Assembly (NCBI RefSeq): GCF_000154225.1
Contig: NZ_DS264586.1
Coordinates: 1,456,527 to 1,520,526 of the forward strand
Reading direction: 5' to 3'
DNA: 64,000 nucleotides
Source of the DNA: Schaalia dentiphila ATCC 17982
Lineage (GTDB): Bacteria; Actinomycetota; Actinomycetes; Actinomycetales; Actinomycetaceae
This document shows, in pieces, positions 8,263-17,626 of this stretch (the stretch's first letter is position 1; each line of letters starts with the position of its first letter). The translations under genes were made by a program, and so were the position numbers. The notes under the pieces are model-generated. The model was not told where the DNA came from, made no database searches, and saw only the letters and a list, made by a program, of their open reading frames with translations.

Positions 8263-10653
8263 TCACCCCTCCAGGGATCGGGCGAACTGGCGCGCGTAGA
8301 AGATGCGCTGAGCGACCTCGATGAGGAGGGCGGCGCAGGCACCGACGCACGCGATGACGAGCCACTCGTATCCGCTCGGCGCGACCATCGAGAAGAAGTG
8401 GCGCACGGGCGGAATGAGCACGCCGCCCACGGTCGCGGAGATGACGCTGACCAGGAGCACCCACTTCCAAGTCGAGAGCGGGCGCGACGTGATGACGAGC
8501 AGCCAGATGGCCCCCAGCATGAGGGAGAGGATCGCGGCCGTGGACTCGCGCGCCTGCGGAGGGCCGTCGACGATACCGAAGGCGGTGAGGGCAGCCGCCG
8601 CGAGGATGATACCCGTGGGCATTGCGAGCGACAGCGTGCGCTTCAAGAAACCGGGCACGTAGCGGCGCGGGTTCGGCCACAGCGCCAGGAAGAACGCGGG
8701 AATACCGATGGTCAGCGAGTCGATGTAGCTGAACTGGCGGGGCAGGAACGGGTAACGCCAGCCGACCAGGGCCGTAACGATAACGAGGACGGCGGCGTAG
8801 GTGGTCTTCGCCAGGAACAGCGAGGACACGCGTTCCATGTTGGCGATAATACGGCGGCCTTCGGACAGGACACCGGGCAGGACAGAAAACTTCGAGTCCA
8901 CGAGAACAATCTGCGCGACGGCCTTCGTGGCCTGCGTGCCGTTCCCCATCGCGATACCCAAGTCGGCGTCCTTGAGCGCGAGGGCGTCATTCACGCCATC
9001 TCCCGTCATCGCCACGCAGTGATCGCGTGCCTGGAGCGCGCCAACCATCGCACGCTTCTGCTCGGGAGTCACGCGCCCGAACACGTCGTGGTTCTCGATC
9101 GCGTCGATGAATGCCTCAGAGGTCAGGTCTTCAGGCAGATCGCGCGCGTCCATGAGGCGCGCGGGCGTACCGTCGGGCGCGGTCAGGCCAGCCTGCGCGG
9201 CCAAAGCACCCACCGTCGTCGGGTTGTCACCCGAAATGACGCGGACGTGCACATCCTGGGAACGGAAGTAGTCGAGAGTCTCGGCGGCGTCAGGGCGCAG
9301 GTCCTCCTCGAGGACCACAAGGGCGGCAACCGAACGGCGTGCGGGAAGCTCGTCATCGACCACAGCCTCGTCGGCATGGACGAGGGCCACCACGCGGGAG
9401 CCCTCCTGCGCGATGCCGCGCACCTTCGCGAGGAGCTCGGCGTTGGCGGCCGAGGCCTCGTCAATGACGAACTCGGGGGCGCCGAGAATCCAGGATTCCC
9501 TCCCGCTCCCCCACGCGCTCCACTTGCGGGCCGAGGAGAAGGGGACAGACCACTCGATCCGCTCGGACGCGCCGGAACACTCAGATTCGCCCAGGTGCTC
9601 CCAGATGGCCTCCGCCGTCGCGTTGGTGCGGTCGCTCGCTGCGCTTGCCAGCGCCCGGAGGACCACGGCTTCGTCACCGGAAACGACCTCAACGCCACGC
9701 ACTCGAATACCGCCGGTCGTCAGCGTACCCGTCTTGTCGAGGCACAGGCAGTCCACGCGCGCAAGGACCTCGACGGCAGGAAGTTCCTGGACGAGCACGC
9801 CCCGGCGTGCCAGCGTCGCCGAGCCGATCGCGAAGTTCATGGACGTCAGGAGCACCAGGCCCTGCGGGATCATGCCGATCACCGAGGCGACCGAGAGCAC
9901 GAGGGCCTCGCGCCAGTCTCCCCCGTGTCCGCCGGCGATGCGATTTTGCGAGTAGAAGGTCAGGACGACGATCGGAAGCAGCATGACGGAGACGACCTGC
10001 AGCACCCGGTTAATCGACGTCTGGATCTCCGAGACCGTACGCGTGAAGGCGCGCGCCTGTTCGGACAGGCCCTGCGCGTAGACGCGCTCACCGACAGCCG
10101 TGGCCACCATGCGGCCAGCACCGGCGACGACGCTCGTGCCAGCCAACAGCTGATCGCCCTGCTTTTTCTTCACCGGGCGCGACTCGCCGGTCAGCAGCGA
10201 CTCATCGATTTCGAGGCCCGCCGAGGACAGGACCGTGCCGTCCACGCTCACCTGATCGCCGAGCGTCAGATCGATGACGTCGTCGAGCACGACGTCACGT
10301 GCGGGAACGACCGACAGGGTGCCGTCACGCAAGACGGTCGCCTGCGGAGCATCCACGATAGCGAGCGAGTCGAGGGTTCGCTTGGCACGCAGCTCAGACA
10401 CGATGCCGATCACCGCGTTGATGATCATCACGCCGCCGAAAATGCCATCACGCAGGTCGCCGAACAGAAGCACGATCACGGACGCCGCGACGATGATCGC
10501 GTTGAACAGCGTCAGCACGTTCTCTCGAATAATCGACGTCACCGAGCGGGACGTACGGTCCTTCACCCGGTTGACCGCTCCGCGCGCAACGCGCTCGGCG
10601 ACCTCGGCGGCGCTCAGGCCATGTTCATCGATCGTCAGGCTGTCAGCGCTCAT
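8263..10653 (-). CDS. Cation-transporting P-type ATPase (CtpE-like)
   Basis: A 796-aa P-type ATPase that moves cations across the membrane using an aspartyl-phosphate intermediate. It shows TGES (155-158, dephosphorylation), DKTGTLT with phosphorylated Asp306, the hinge GDGVNDALALKDADLGIAMG, and about eight to ten membrane segments. The M4 region reads MIPQGLVLL instead of the PEGL of SERCA-type pumps, as I recall for mycobacterial CtpE, a calcium-linked family; ion choice is therefore inferred. I chose the ATG at 10653, with GAGGAGGG five bases upstream, over a longer frame from 10695. Its start overlaps the stop of the upstream terC-like gene by 11 bp, so translation is coupled and the metal riboswitch further upstream may control it too. 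Confidence 0.88.
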   Translation of the reverse strand: MSADSLTIDEHGLSAAEVAERVARGAVNRVKDRTSRSVTSIIRENVLTLFNAIIVAASVIVLLFGDLRDGIFGGVMIINAVIGIVSELRAKRTLDSLAIVDAPQATVLRDGTLSVVPARDVVLDDVIDLTLGDQVSVDGTVLSSAGLEIDESLLTGESRPVKKKQGDQLLAGTSVVAGAGRMVATAVGERVYAQGLSEQARAFTRTVSEIQTSINRVLQVVSVMLLPIVVLTFYSQNRIAGGHGGDWREALVLSVASVIGMIPQGLVLLTSMNFAIGSATLARRGVLVQELPAVEVLARVDCLCLDKTGTLTTGGIRVRGVEVVSGDEAVVLRALASAASDRTNATAEAIWEHLGESECSGASERIEWSVPFSSARKWSAWGSGRESWILGAPEFVIDEASAANAELLAKVRGIAQEGSRVVALVHADEAVVDDELPARRSVAALVVLEEDLRPDAAETLDYFRSQDVHVRVISGDNPTTVGALAAQAGLTAPDGTPARLMDARDLPEDLTSEAFIDAIENHDVFGRVTPEQKRAMVGALQARDHCVAMTGDGVNDALALKDADLGIAMGNGTQATKAVAQIVLVDSKFSVLPGVLSEGRRIIANMERVSSLFLAKTTYAAVLVIVTALVGWRYPFLPRQFSYIDSLTIGIPAFFLALWPNPRRYVPGFLKRTLSLAMPTGIILAAAALTAFGIVDGPPQARESTAAILSLMLGAIWLLVITSRPLSTWKWVLLVSVISATVGGVLIPPVRHFFSMVAPSGYEWLVIACVGACAALLIEVAQRIFYARQFARSLEG

Positions 10654-11641
10654 CAGCACCCTCCTCGTCCATCGCGCTGCGCACCAGCGACGCAATCACG
10701 GTGACCACGAGAGTCACGACGATGACTCCCAGCGACACGGACACCGAAATCTCCGGCGCCCACTCGAGCCCGCGACCGCCGTTAATAAACGGGAGCGTGT
10801 TTGCATGCAGGGCCTCAAGAATCAGCTTAATGCCGATAAAACTCAGGATGACGCCGAGGCCGTAACCCAGGTACACGAGCTTTCCGAGGAGCGCGTCCAC
10901 CAGGAAGAACAGCTGTCGCAGCCCCATGAGTGCAAACACGTTGCACGCAAACACCAGGAACGCCTGCGAGGTGATACCGAAGATCGCGGGAATCGAGTCG
11001 AAGGCAAACATGAGGTCGGCGGAGCCCAGGGCAAGCACGACGACGAACAGCGGGGTGAGGTACGTGCGACCACCGTGACGGTACAGCATGCGGTCGCCGA
11101 TAAAGCCGTCCGTGATGGGCAGGACTCGACGTACGACGCGGATGAAGGCGTTCTCCTCGTACTCCTCGTCGTCACTGCCACCGGTCACGGTCTCCTTGAT
11201 CTGCGAGAAAGCAGTCCACAGCAGCCATACGCCGAAAATGAAGAACACCCAGGAGAAGCGCGCCACCAGCGCGGCACCCAGCAGAATAAACGCAAGGCGC
11301 AGCCCCAGTGCGATGACGATGCCGAAGAGCAGCGCCTTCTGCTGGTTCTCCCGCGGGACCCGGAACGCTTTCAGGATCAGGATGAACACGAAAAGGTTGT
11401 CCACGGACAGCGACCATTCCATCGCCCATCCCGCGTAGAACTCCTGGGCGTACAGCCACCCGTTGGTCAGCCAGATTCCGACGCCGAAAACGGCCGCCAA
11501 CCCGACGTAGAACAGCGTCCAACGCGCTGCCTCGGCAGCCGTCGGCGGATGGGGATTACGGGCATGCCCGAGAAAATCGAGCGCAACCAGACCGATGGCA
11601 ACGAGGGCCAGAATGCCCCACGCCCAGGGGTGAACAACCAT
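10643..11641 (-). CDS. TerC-family membrane protein (second copy)
   Basis: A 332-aa integral membrane protein of the TerC/Alx family, with about nine hydrophobic segments. The family signature is clear: SLSVDNLFVFILIL with the conserved Asp, and DLMFAFDSIPAIFGIT with its Asp pair, thought to bind metal. TerC/Alx proteins are linked to manganese export and to tellurite resistance. It starts at the ATG at 11641 with GAGG six bases upstream. It lies 58 bp downstream of a paralogue (11700-12680) and overlaps the P-type ATPase gene, so the three form a likely operon. The two TerC copies share most transmembrane motifs and look like an old tandem duplication. Confidence 0.9.
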   Translation of the reverse strand: MVVHPWAWGILALVAIGLVALDFLGHARNPHPPTAAEAARWTLFYVGLAAVFGVGIWLTNGWLYAQEFYAGWAMEWSLSVDNLFVFILILKAFRVPRENQQKALLFGIVIALGLRLAFILLGAALVARFSWVFFIFGVWLLWTAFSQIKETVTGGSDDEEYEENAFIRVVRRVLPITDGFIGDRMLYRHGGRTYLTPLFVVVLALGSADLMFAFDSIPAIFGITSQAFLVFACNVFALMGLRQLFFLVDALLGKLVYLGYGLGVILSFIGIKLILEALHANTLPFINGGRGLEWAPEISVSVSLGVIVVTLVVTVIASLVRSAMDEEGADER

Positions 11642-11699
11642 GTGTACCTCTTAACTATCCGACCATGGAATTTTAGCTCTGTCCCACGGTCGGCTCACG

Positions 11700-12680
11700 T
11701 CACGCGCGCCGTTTGCTGGAAACCGCGAGGGAGGCCAGGACCGTGACCAGGATGGTGACGACGATAAAGCCCAGGGAGAACGCGATGGACGGCTCGGGGA
11801 TCGCGGCTACCTCATGGCCGCCATTGATGAAGGGCAGCTCATTGGTGTGCAGCGCGTGGTTGATCAGCTTGAAGCCGATGAAGCCCAGAATCGCCGCAAG
11901 GCCGTAGTGGAGGAACACGATGCGGTCGAGCAGGCCATCGATGAGGAAGTAGAGCTGGCGCAGGCCGAGCAGCGAGAACGCGTTGGCAGCGAACACCAGG
12001 TACGCCTCGGAGGTCAGCGAGTAGATCGCGGGGATCGAGTCGACGGCGAACATGACGTCGGCGGTGCCGATCGCAATGACGCACAGCAGCATCGGTGTGA
12101 TGTACGTGCGTCCGCCGTGGCGGTAAAGCATACGCGAGCCGATGAAGCCGTCGGTGACGGGCACGATCTTCGACACCCAGCGCACGATTGACGGCGGGCG
12201 GTACTCCTCGTCGTCGTCATCGCTAGAGCCTTCGCGGACCTGGCTGATCGCGGTCCACAGCAGCCACGCGCCGAACAGGTAGAAGACCCACGAGAAGTTT
12301 TCGATGAGCGCGGCACCCGCCAGAATGAAGATGAGGCGCAGAACCAGCGCGATGATGATGCCGGCAAGCAGCACCTCCTGCTGGTTTTTCCTGGGCACGC
12401 GGAAGGTGGACAGGATGATGACGAACACGAAGAGGTTGTCAATGCTCAGCGCTTTTTCGGTGATGTAACCGCCGAGGTATTCCTGGCCGTATTGGGGTCC
12501 CCAGACCGCCCAGACGATGGCGCCGAAAATAAGGGCGATCGCAATGTAGGCGACAGACCACCAGGTCGCTTCCTTAAGCGTGGGTTCGTGGGGTGTGCGG
12601 ACGTGGCCGACGATGTCGACGACGATCATGCTCAGGATGATGCCAGCCAGGACGATCCAGGCAAGGGCGTGCACGTGCAT
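11700..12680 (-). CDS. TerC-family membrane protein (first copy, riboswitch-controlled)
   Basis: A 326-aa TerC/Alx-type membrane protein with ALSIDNLFVFVIIL and DVMFAVDSIPAIYSLT motifs, the acidic residues being the presumed metal ligands. The true start is the ATG at 12680 (MHVHALAW), with GGAGG eight bases upstream; the frame extends to 12794 but that part overlaps the riboswitch and is not coding. The mRNA leader carries a yybP-ykoY manganese riboswitch whose alternate hairpin hides this GGAGG. Manganese efflux is therefore the most likely role. It is the first gene of a unit with a second TerC copy and a P-type ATPase. Confidence 0.93.
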   Translation of the reverse strand: MHVHALAWIVLAGIILSMIVVDIVGHVRTPHEPTLKEATWWSVAYIAIALIFGAIVWAVWGPQYGQEYLGGYITEKALSIDNLFVFVIILSTFRVPRKNQQEVLLAGIIIALVLRLIFILAGAALIENFSWVFYLFGAWLLWTAISQVREGSSDDDDEEYRPPSIVRWVSKIVPVTDGFIGSRMLYRHGGRTYITPMLLCVIAIGTADVMFAVDSIPAIYSLTSEAYLVFAANAFSLLGLRQLYFLIDGLLDRIVFLHYGLAAILGFIGFKLINHALHTNELPFINGGHEVAAIPEPSIAFSLGFIVVTILVTVLASLAVSSKRRA

Positions 12681-12688
12681 ACGTGGGG

Positions 12689-12820
12689 CCTCCGGTACGA
12701 GTCGGGTACCGGAGGTCTCCTCCCGCCAGGAAATCCTGGCCGGTGACGCCGGAGGCCACGCCGCATGGGCGGGCCGTCGTGATGACGACGCCACTGTTGG
12801 TGGGAGTACTCCCCTCCGCT
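12689..12820 (-). promoter_or_regulatory. yybP-ykoY manganese riboswitch with Shine-Dalgarno-sequestering hairpin
   Basis: Read on the minus strand, the leader begins GGAGGGGAGTA (12807-12817), matching the conserved 5' GGGGAGUA box, then has a GTCGTCATCACGAC stem-loop, further hairpins, and GGAGACCTCC, matching the 3' GAGACC box (AGACC at 12714-12718). P1 would pair GGAGG (12813-12817) with CCTCC (12711-12715). The same CCTCC continues as CCTCCGGTAC, which pairs perfectly over 10 bp with GTACCGGAGG (arms 12706-12715 and 12689-12698, 7-nt loop) and so buries the ribosome site GGAGG (12689-12693). Metal-stabilised P1 would free it. In the known family Mn2+ turns expression on; the same logic is inferred here. 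Confidence 0.87.
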
Positions 12821-12829
12821 AACGCTTCC

Positions 12830-12835
12830 ATCCTA
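12830..12835 (-). promoter_or_regulatory. -10 box of the riboswitch/TerC operon
   Basis: TAGGAT on the minus strand lies about 12 bp before the first conserved riboswitch base, placing the transcript start right at the aptamer. No clear -35 is visible. Confidence 0.5.
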
Positions 12836-12957
12836 GTCGGTGCACCTCACGTCGCGTCCCCGCGTGCGACGTGGCGTCGGTCGCGATTCTCACCGGAGTG
12901 CCTATCGACGAGGCCGGGGCCGCCTCACGCCGACAGGCAACCGGGGCGGGGCCGACG

Positions 12958-15042
12958 TCAGTGGGCGCGCTTCATGGCGCGCAGTTCCTTCTTCAGGTCT
13001 TCGATCTCGTCACGCATGCGAGCCGCGACCTCGAATTGGAGGTGCTGGGCGGCTGTCATCATCTGGGCGGACAGCTCCTCGATGAGTTCGGCAAGCTCAG
13101 CCTCAGCCCGCTGACCCGATGTCACGGCGCGGCCGCCACCGGTCGCGTCGCTACGCTCCCTCTTGCTCTTTTCCTTGCGGTACCCGCCCTCGAGGAGGGT
13201 CTGCGTATCAACCTGCTCGCGGGCGAGCATGTCGGTCACGTCGGAGATCTTCTTACGCAGCGGCTGCGGGTCGATGCCGTGTTCCTTGTTGTAGGCGATC
13301 TGGATCTCGCGACGACGCATCGTCTCCGAGATGGCCTCGTTCATCGAATCCGTCATGTTGTCCGCGTACATGTGGACCTCACCGGACACGTTTCGGGCGG
13401 CGCGGCCGATCGTCTGGATGAGCGAGCGAGTCGAGCGCAGGAAGCCTTCCTTGTCCGCATCGAGGATCGACACGAGGGAGACCTCGGGCAGGTCGAGGCC
13501 CTCACGCAGCAGGTTGATGCCGACGAGCACGTCAAACGTGCCCAGGCGCAGCTCGCGGAGTAGCTCGACGCGGCGCAGAGTGTCGACGTCGGAGTGCAGA
13601 TACTCGACCTTGACGCCCCGCTCGGCGAGGTAGGTCGTGAGCTCCTCGGCCATCTTCTTCGTCAGGGTGGTGACGAGGACTCGTTCGTCGCGTTCGACGC
13701 GCACACGCACCTGCTCCAGGAGGTCGTCGATCTGACCCTCGGTGGGCTTGACGACGACGAGCGGGTCAACGAGGCCCGTCGGGCGAATGATCTGCTCGAC
13801 GACGCCGTCGGAGCGTTCAAGCTCGTAGGGGCCGGGGGTCGCCGACAGGTAGACGGTCTGTCCAATGCGCTCGGTAAACTCATCCCACTTCAGAGGGCGG
13901 TTGTCCATCGCGGAGGGCAGGCGGAACCCGTAGTCGACGAGGGTGCGCTTACGCGACATGTCTCCCTCAAACATCGCGCCGATCTGTGGAACGGTCACGT
14001 GCGACTCGTCGATGATGAGCAGGAAATCGTCGGGGAAGTAGTCCAGCAGCGTGTGCGGAGGCGTGCCCGGTCCGCGCCCGTCGATGTGGCGCGAATAGTT
14101 CTCGACACCCGAGCACGAGCCGATTTCTTTGAGCATCTCCAGGTCGAAGGTGGTGCGCATGCGCAGGCGCTGCTCCTCGAGCAGCTTGTTCTGGCCGCGG
14201 AACCACGCAAGGCGATCATCGAGCTCATCCTCGATGGAGGCGATCGCCTTCTTCATACGTTCCTCGCTGGCCACGTAGTGCGAGGCCGGGAAAAGGTACG
14301 TGTGGTCGACGTGATCGATGACGTCGCCGGTGAGCGGATGGAGAACGGCAAGAGACTCGATCTCGTCGCCGAACATCTCGATGCGGATCGCAAGCTCCTC
14401 ATACACGGGAATGATCTCGATCGTATCGCCGCGCACGCGGAACGTGCCGCGTGTAAAAGCCAAGTCGTTGCGCACGTACTGCATGGCGACGAAGCGCCGC
14501 AGGAGAGAGTCGCGGTCGATGATCATACCCCGCTCGAGCTCAATCATGCGGGCTACGTATTCCTCGGGAGTACCGAGGCCGTAGATGCAAGACACCGAGG
14601 AGACGACGACCGTGTCGCGCCTCGTGAGCAGCGAGTTCGTAGCGCTGTGGCGCAGCCGCTCGACCTCGTCGTTGATCGAGGAGTCCTTCTCGATGAAGGT
14701 ATCCGTCTGGGGAACGTAGGCCTCGGGTTGGTAGTAATCGTAGTAGGAGACAAAGTACTCGACGGCGTTGTTCGGAAGCAGCTCGCGGAACTCGGCCGCG
14801 AGCTGGGCTGCAAGCGTCTTGTTCGGCTCAAGTACCAGAGCGGGACGCTGCAGCTCCTCAATCAGCCAGGCCGTGGTCGCGCTCTTACCCGTGCCCGTCG
14901 CGCCCATGAGAACGACGTCCTGTTCACCGTCTCGAATGCGCGCAGCCAGCTCCCGGATCGCCTTGGGCTGGTCGCCCGACGGCGTATAGGGAGAGATGAC
15001 CTCGAAAGGCTTGTTCTGGCGGGTCACGACATTATTGCTCAC
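12958..15042 (-). CDS. uvrB: UvrABC excision nuclease subunit B
   Basis: A 694-aa UvrB, the helicase-like damage-verification subunit of nucleotide excision repair that is loaded by UvrA and recruits UvrC. It has Walker A GATGTGKS (47-54), the beta-hairpin region [13 protein letters not shown] that clamps DNA, Walker B IIDESHV, the helicase C-terminal motifs QTIGRAARN, and a closing UVR motif ([11 protein letters not shown]...[14 protein letters not shown]) that contacts UvrC. The start is GTG at 15042; TAGCGT (15049-15054) lies six bases upstream, so the mRNA may be leaderless. It follows coaE on the same strand after 81 bp. Confidence 0.97.
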   Translation of the reverse strand: MSNNVVTRQNKPFEVISPYTPSGDQPKAIRELAARIRDGEQDVVLMGATGTGKSATTAWLIEELQRPALVLEPNKTLAAQLAAEFRELLPNNAVEYFVSYYDYYQPEAYVPQTDTFIEKDSSINDEVERLRHSATNSLLTRRDTVVVSSVSCIYGLGTPEEYVARMIELERGMIIDRDSLLRRFVAMQYVRNDLAFTRGTFRVRGDTIEIIPVYEELAIRIEMFGDEIESLAVLHPLTGDVIDHVDHTYLFPASHYVASEERMKKAIASIEDELDDRLAWFRGQNKLLEEQRLRMRTTFDLEMLKEIGSCSGVENYSRHIDGRGPGTPPHTLLDYFPDDFLLIIDESHVTVPQIGAMFEGDMSRKRTLVDYGFRLPSAMDNRPLKWDEFTERIGQTVYLSATPGPYELERSDGVVEQIIRPTGLVDPLVVVKPTEGQIDDLLEQVRVRVERDERVLVTTLTKKMAEELTTYLAERGVKVEYLHSDVDTLRRVELLRELRLGTFDVLVGINLLREGLDLPEVSLVSILDADKEGFLRSTRSLIQTIGRAARNVSGEVHMYADNMTDSMNEAISETMRRREIQIAYNKEHGIDPQPLRKKISDVTDMLAREQVDTQTLLEGGYRKEKSKRERSDATGGGRAVTSGQRAEAELAELIEELSAQMMTAAQHLQFEVAARMRDEIEDLKKELRAMKRAH

Positions 15043-15123
15043 GCTCCTACGCTACCGCCCAGGCAAGTCTCCTGCGCGCACAAAGCGCACGGGTTCGCGA
15101 CGAGCGTGGTCGCCCCGGCCTCG

Positions 15124-15765
15124 TCACACGGTGACGGGAGCGTCCGGGGTCAGCCAACGCTCATAGACGAGGCGCGCGACTTCCTCGAGGTCGTCGGAGC
15201 TGCCCTCGTTGTCAATCCAGATCGTTGCGATCGCGCGGCGCTCCTGCGACGAGGCCTGGGCGCGGATACGTGCACGCGCATCCTTGGGCGCAACTCCCCT
15301 GCCCTCCAGGCGCTTAACGCGTTCCTCGATGGGTGCGGCCACGATGACGACCGCATCGAAGCGATCCACATGGTCCCCTTCGATGAGAAGCGGAATATCG
15401 TAGACCGCGAGGCTCCCCTCCGGGGCTCCACGCAGGATCGACCACGCGCGCGCCTCAATGAGGGGGTGGGTGATGGCATTGAGCCGAGCGACGCGTTCGT
15501 CAGCTCCTTCACCTCCGAAGACCCGGGAGGCCAAGAGCGCGCGGTCCAAGCTCCCATCCTGCCTCAGCAGGTCGCCTCCAAAAGCACGTGCGACCTCGCT
15601 CAGCGCCGGCTCGCCCGGTTCGAGGATCTCCCGCGCAATCGCGTCGGCGTCCGCCGTCACCGCACCCCGAGTTGCGAAGACGCGCGTCACCGAGGACTTA
15701 CCTGAACCGATGCCTCCGCTGACCGCAACAATGCGGCGCGGTCCCTGCGGGTGAGGCGCACCCAT
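15124..15765 (-). CDS. coaE: Dephospho-CoA kinase
   Basis: A 213-aa protein from the chosen ATG at 15765 (MGAPHPQGPRRIVAV). It catalyses the last step of coenzyme A synthesis, ATP-dependent phosphorylation of the ribose 3'-OH. The P-loop GGIGSGKSS, the Asp in ADADAIAREIL, the ALNAITHPL-like segment (LNAITHPLIEARA) and YDIPLL agree with CoaE. The frame runs up to 15864; a GTG at 15816 has TACCCT six bases before it and could be a leaderless start adding 17 residues, among them two cysteines. No Shine-Dalgarno sequence is seen at either. It is followed on the same strand by uvrB, the usual actinobacterial order rpsA-coaE-uvrB, although a BrnQ gene on the other strand now lies between rpsA and coaE. 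Confidence 0.92.
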   Translation of the reverse strand: MGAPHPQGPRRIVAVSGGIGSGKSSVTRVFATRGAVTADADAIAREILEPGEPALSEVARAFGGDLLRQDGSLDRALLASRVFGGEGADERVARLNAITHPLIEARAWSILRGAPEGSLAVYDIPLLIEGDHVDRFDAVVIVAAPIEERVKRLEGRGVAPKDARARIRAQASSQERRAIATIWIDNEGSSDDLEEVARLVYERWLTPDAPVTV

Positions 15766-15907
15766 CGGACGAATGAGGGTCGCCGTGCAAGCCCCGCAAC
15801 TCAGAGTCGTGTTCACACCCACAGGGTAGCCCGCCAATTGTTGCTTTATGTGGTCGTCATGCAAGAATTGGGGCTGTTATAGAACCCACACCATCAAGTG
15901 AGTAGCA

Positions 15908-17260
15908 GTGACGCAGACAGTCAATGACGATTCCGCTGGACGCTCAAGCAGCACCGCTGTCCTCATCGCGACCTCTCTGACGCTTTTCTCTATGTTTTTC
16001 GGCGCAGGTAACCTGATTTTTCCGCCGATCATGGGTGCATCGGCGGGCACCAATTTCGCGCCTGCGATGATCGGCTTCCTGATCGGCGGCGTGGCGCTGC
16101 CCGTCATCTCCATCATCACGATCGCGCTGTCGGGCACAGACATGCGCGACCTCGTGAGCCGCGCCGGCAAGTCTTTCGGGATCGTCTTTTCGATCATGGT
16201 GTACCTGTCGATCGGTGCCTTCTACGCGCTCCCACGTACAGGCGCAGTGTCTTTCTCGACGGCCGTCGCACCTCTCATCGGCACGAAGTCGCTGACCGCG
16301 TCGGTCATCTTCAGCTTCGTTTTCTTCGGCATCGCGTTCTACTTGTGTTGGAATCCCGGCACAATCATCGACAACCTCGGAAAGATCCTCACCCCAATCC
16401 TGCTCGGGCTTCTCGTCCTCCTCGTCTTCCTGTGCCTGGCGTCGCTGCCCGCTTCGCATGATGCTCCAACCGGCGAGTACGCTGCCACTCCCCTGGCGGC
16501 GGGCCTACTCGAGGGTTACATGACGATGGACTCTATCGCCGCTCTGTCTTTCGGCATCATCGTTGTCACGTCGCTTGGACACACCGGCGGTGGCATCGGG
16601 GCGAAGGTCGTGCGCCGTACGTCGACGGCGGCCATTATCGCGGGTTCACTGCTTGCCGTCGTCTACGTGGGCCTGGGACTCATCGGTCACGTGATCCCGA
16701 ATGCTCAGAGCTACAGTGACGGCGCGTCGCTGCTCGCGGACGCCGCCCAGATGACGATGGGTTGGCCCGGACAAATCGTTTTCGGCCTCATCGTGCTGAC
16801 GGCCTGCATGACAACGGCGGTCGGCCTGATCGCAGCGACCTCTGAGTTTTTCCACCGCCTGGTCCCGGCCATTTCGTACCGCGCGTGGATGATCGTCTTC
16901 ACAATCATCTCCTTCGTGCTGGCTTCTGCGGGACTAAGCTCGGTGCTTGCCATCGCGGTACCGATCATCACGTTCCTCTACCCCATCGCGATCACCATCG
17001 TGTTCCTGACGATCGCGACCCACCCGCTGCGCCTGGCCACCCCGGCGCTGTGGGCGTTCCGCCTGGGCACCTGGATGGCGGCAGCGTGGTCGGCAGCGAC
17101 AACGCTGGCTCATGTGGGGGTCAAGCCTGACGTGATTAACTCGTTCCTCATGTGGAGCCCGCTCCAGGCGAACCAGCTTGGCTGGATTCTCCCCACGGTC
17201 ATCGCAGCGGTGATCGGCGCGAGCATCGACGTGGCAGTGATGAAGCGTTCAGCCACCTGA
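15908..17260 (+). CDS. brnQ: Branched-chain amino acid carrier, BrnQ/LIVCS family
   Basis: A 450-aa, about 12-segment membrane protein. The N-terminal SLTLFSMFFGAGNLIFPP is the hallmark of the BrnQ (LIV-II) family, cation-coupled importers of leucine, isoleucine and valine; ALPRTGAVSFSTA and the spacing of later helices also agree. The start is GTG at 15908; no ATG fits. It is on the opposite strand from rpsA and coaE and seems to be an independent unit, with a hairpin terminator 15 bp after the stop. Substrate is inferred from family. Confidence 0.92.
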   Translation: MTQTVNDDSAGRSSSTAVLIATSLTLFSMFFGAGNLIFPPIMGASAGTNFAPAMIGFLIGGVALPVISIITIALSGTDMRDLVSRAGKSFGIVFSIMVYLSIGAFYALPRTGAVSFSTAVAPLIGTKSLTASVIFSFVFFGIAFYLCWNPGTIIDNLGKILTPILLGLLVLLVFLCLASLPASHDAPTGEYAATPLAAGLLEGYMTMDSIAALSFGIIVVTSLGHTGGGIGAKVVRRTSTAAIIAGSLLAVVYVGLGLIGHVIPNAQSYSDGASLLADAAQMTMGWPGQIVFGLIVLTACMTTAVGLIAATSEFFHRLVPAISYRAWMIVFTIISFVLASAGLSSVLAIAVPIITFLYPIAITIVFLTIATHPLRLATPALWAFRLGTWMAAAWSAATTLAHVGVKPDVINSFLMWSPLQANQLGWILPTVIAAVIGASIDVAVMKRSAT

Positions 17261-17274
17261 TCACCGTCAACACC

Positions 17275-17308
17275 AGACCCCGCACAGCATCGTTGTTGAG
17301 CGGGGTCT
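17275..17308 (+). terminator. Terminator of the BrnQ gene
   Basis: AGACCCCGC (17275-17283) pairs perfectly with GCGGGGTCT (17300-17308), followed by CGTTGTC. The loop is 16 nt. Confidence 0.65.
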
Positions 17309-17538
17309 CGTTGTCAATGCGACGAGGCCACGACGTCAGTCAGAACAAAAGTCTCACATAGTTTCCAGAGGTCAGTTTTCGAGACCCTATCAAAACGTTA
17401 CAATTCCAACGATACGTCTTCAGTATGTGAAACAGATCCAACGGAATTACGTGCGACATTGCTGAGCAACTAGGCCGCCCGATTGGAGGCCGCCGCGAGG
17501 CGGCCGGAAATCTGGCGGCGCAGCAACCACACAATAAA
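17309..17538. other. Gene-free spacer between the BrnQ and rpsA genes
   Basis: With the two terminators this makes a 366-bp stretch without a gene. Bases 17340-17460 are clearly AT-richer than the surroundings and carry no frame I would call a gene. A perfect hairpin GGCCGCC-GCGA-GGCGGCC (17488-17505) with a GNRA-type loop lies in it. I see no IS ends, tRNA or riboswitch. Confidence 0.5.
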
Positions 17539-17572
17539 GTGGTGGCCCCCAGGAAAACCTGGGGACCACCAC
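17539..17572 (-). terminator. rpsA terminator
   Basis: GTGGTGGCCCCCAGG (17539-17553) and CCTGGGGACCACCAC (17558-17572) form a 15-bp hairpin with one mismatch and an AAAA loop. On the minus strand it is followed by TTTATTGT, a proper U-tract, about 55 bp beyond the rpsA stop. Confidence 0.85.
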
Positions 17573-17626
17573 TCATGCGTTCACTGTCGTGAACTGACGA
17601 GTCGAAGCTCAGTCAGAAAGACTGGT

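Noticed and set aside
8155..10704. A long open frame on the plus strand (849 codons)
   Set aside because: It is antisense to the P-type ATPase gene, low-complexity with Arg/Asp/His bias, and results from high GC in the third codon position.
13594..15705. A 703-codon plus-strand frame
   Set aside because: Covers uvrB and coaE on the other strand; shadow of their codon bias.
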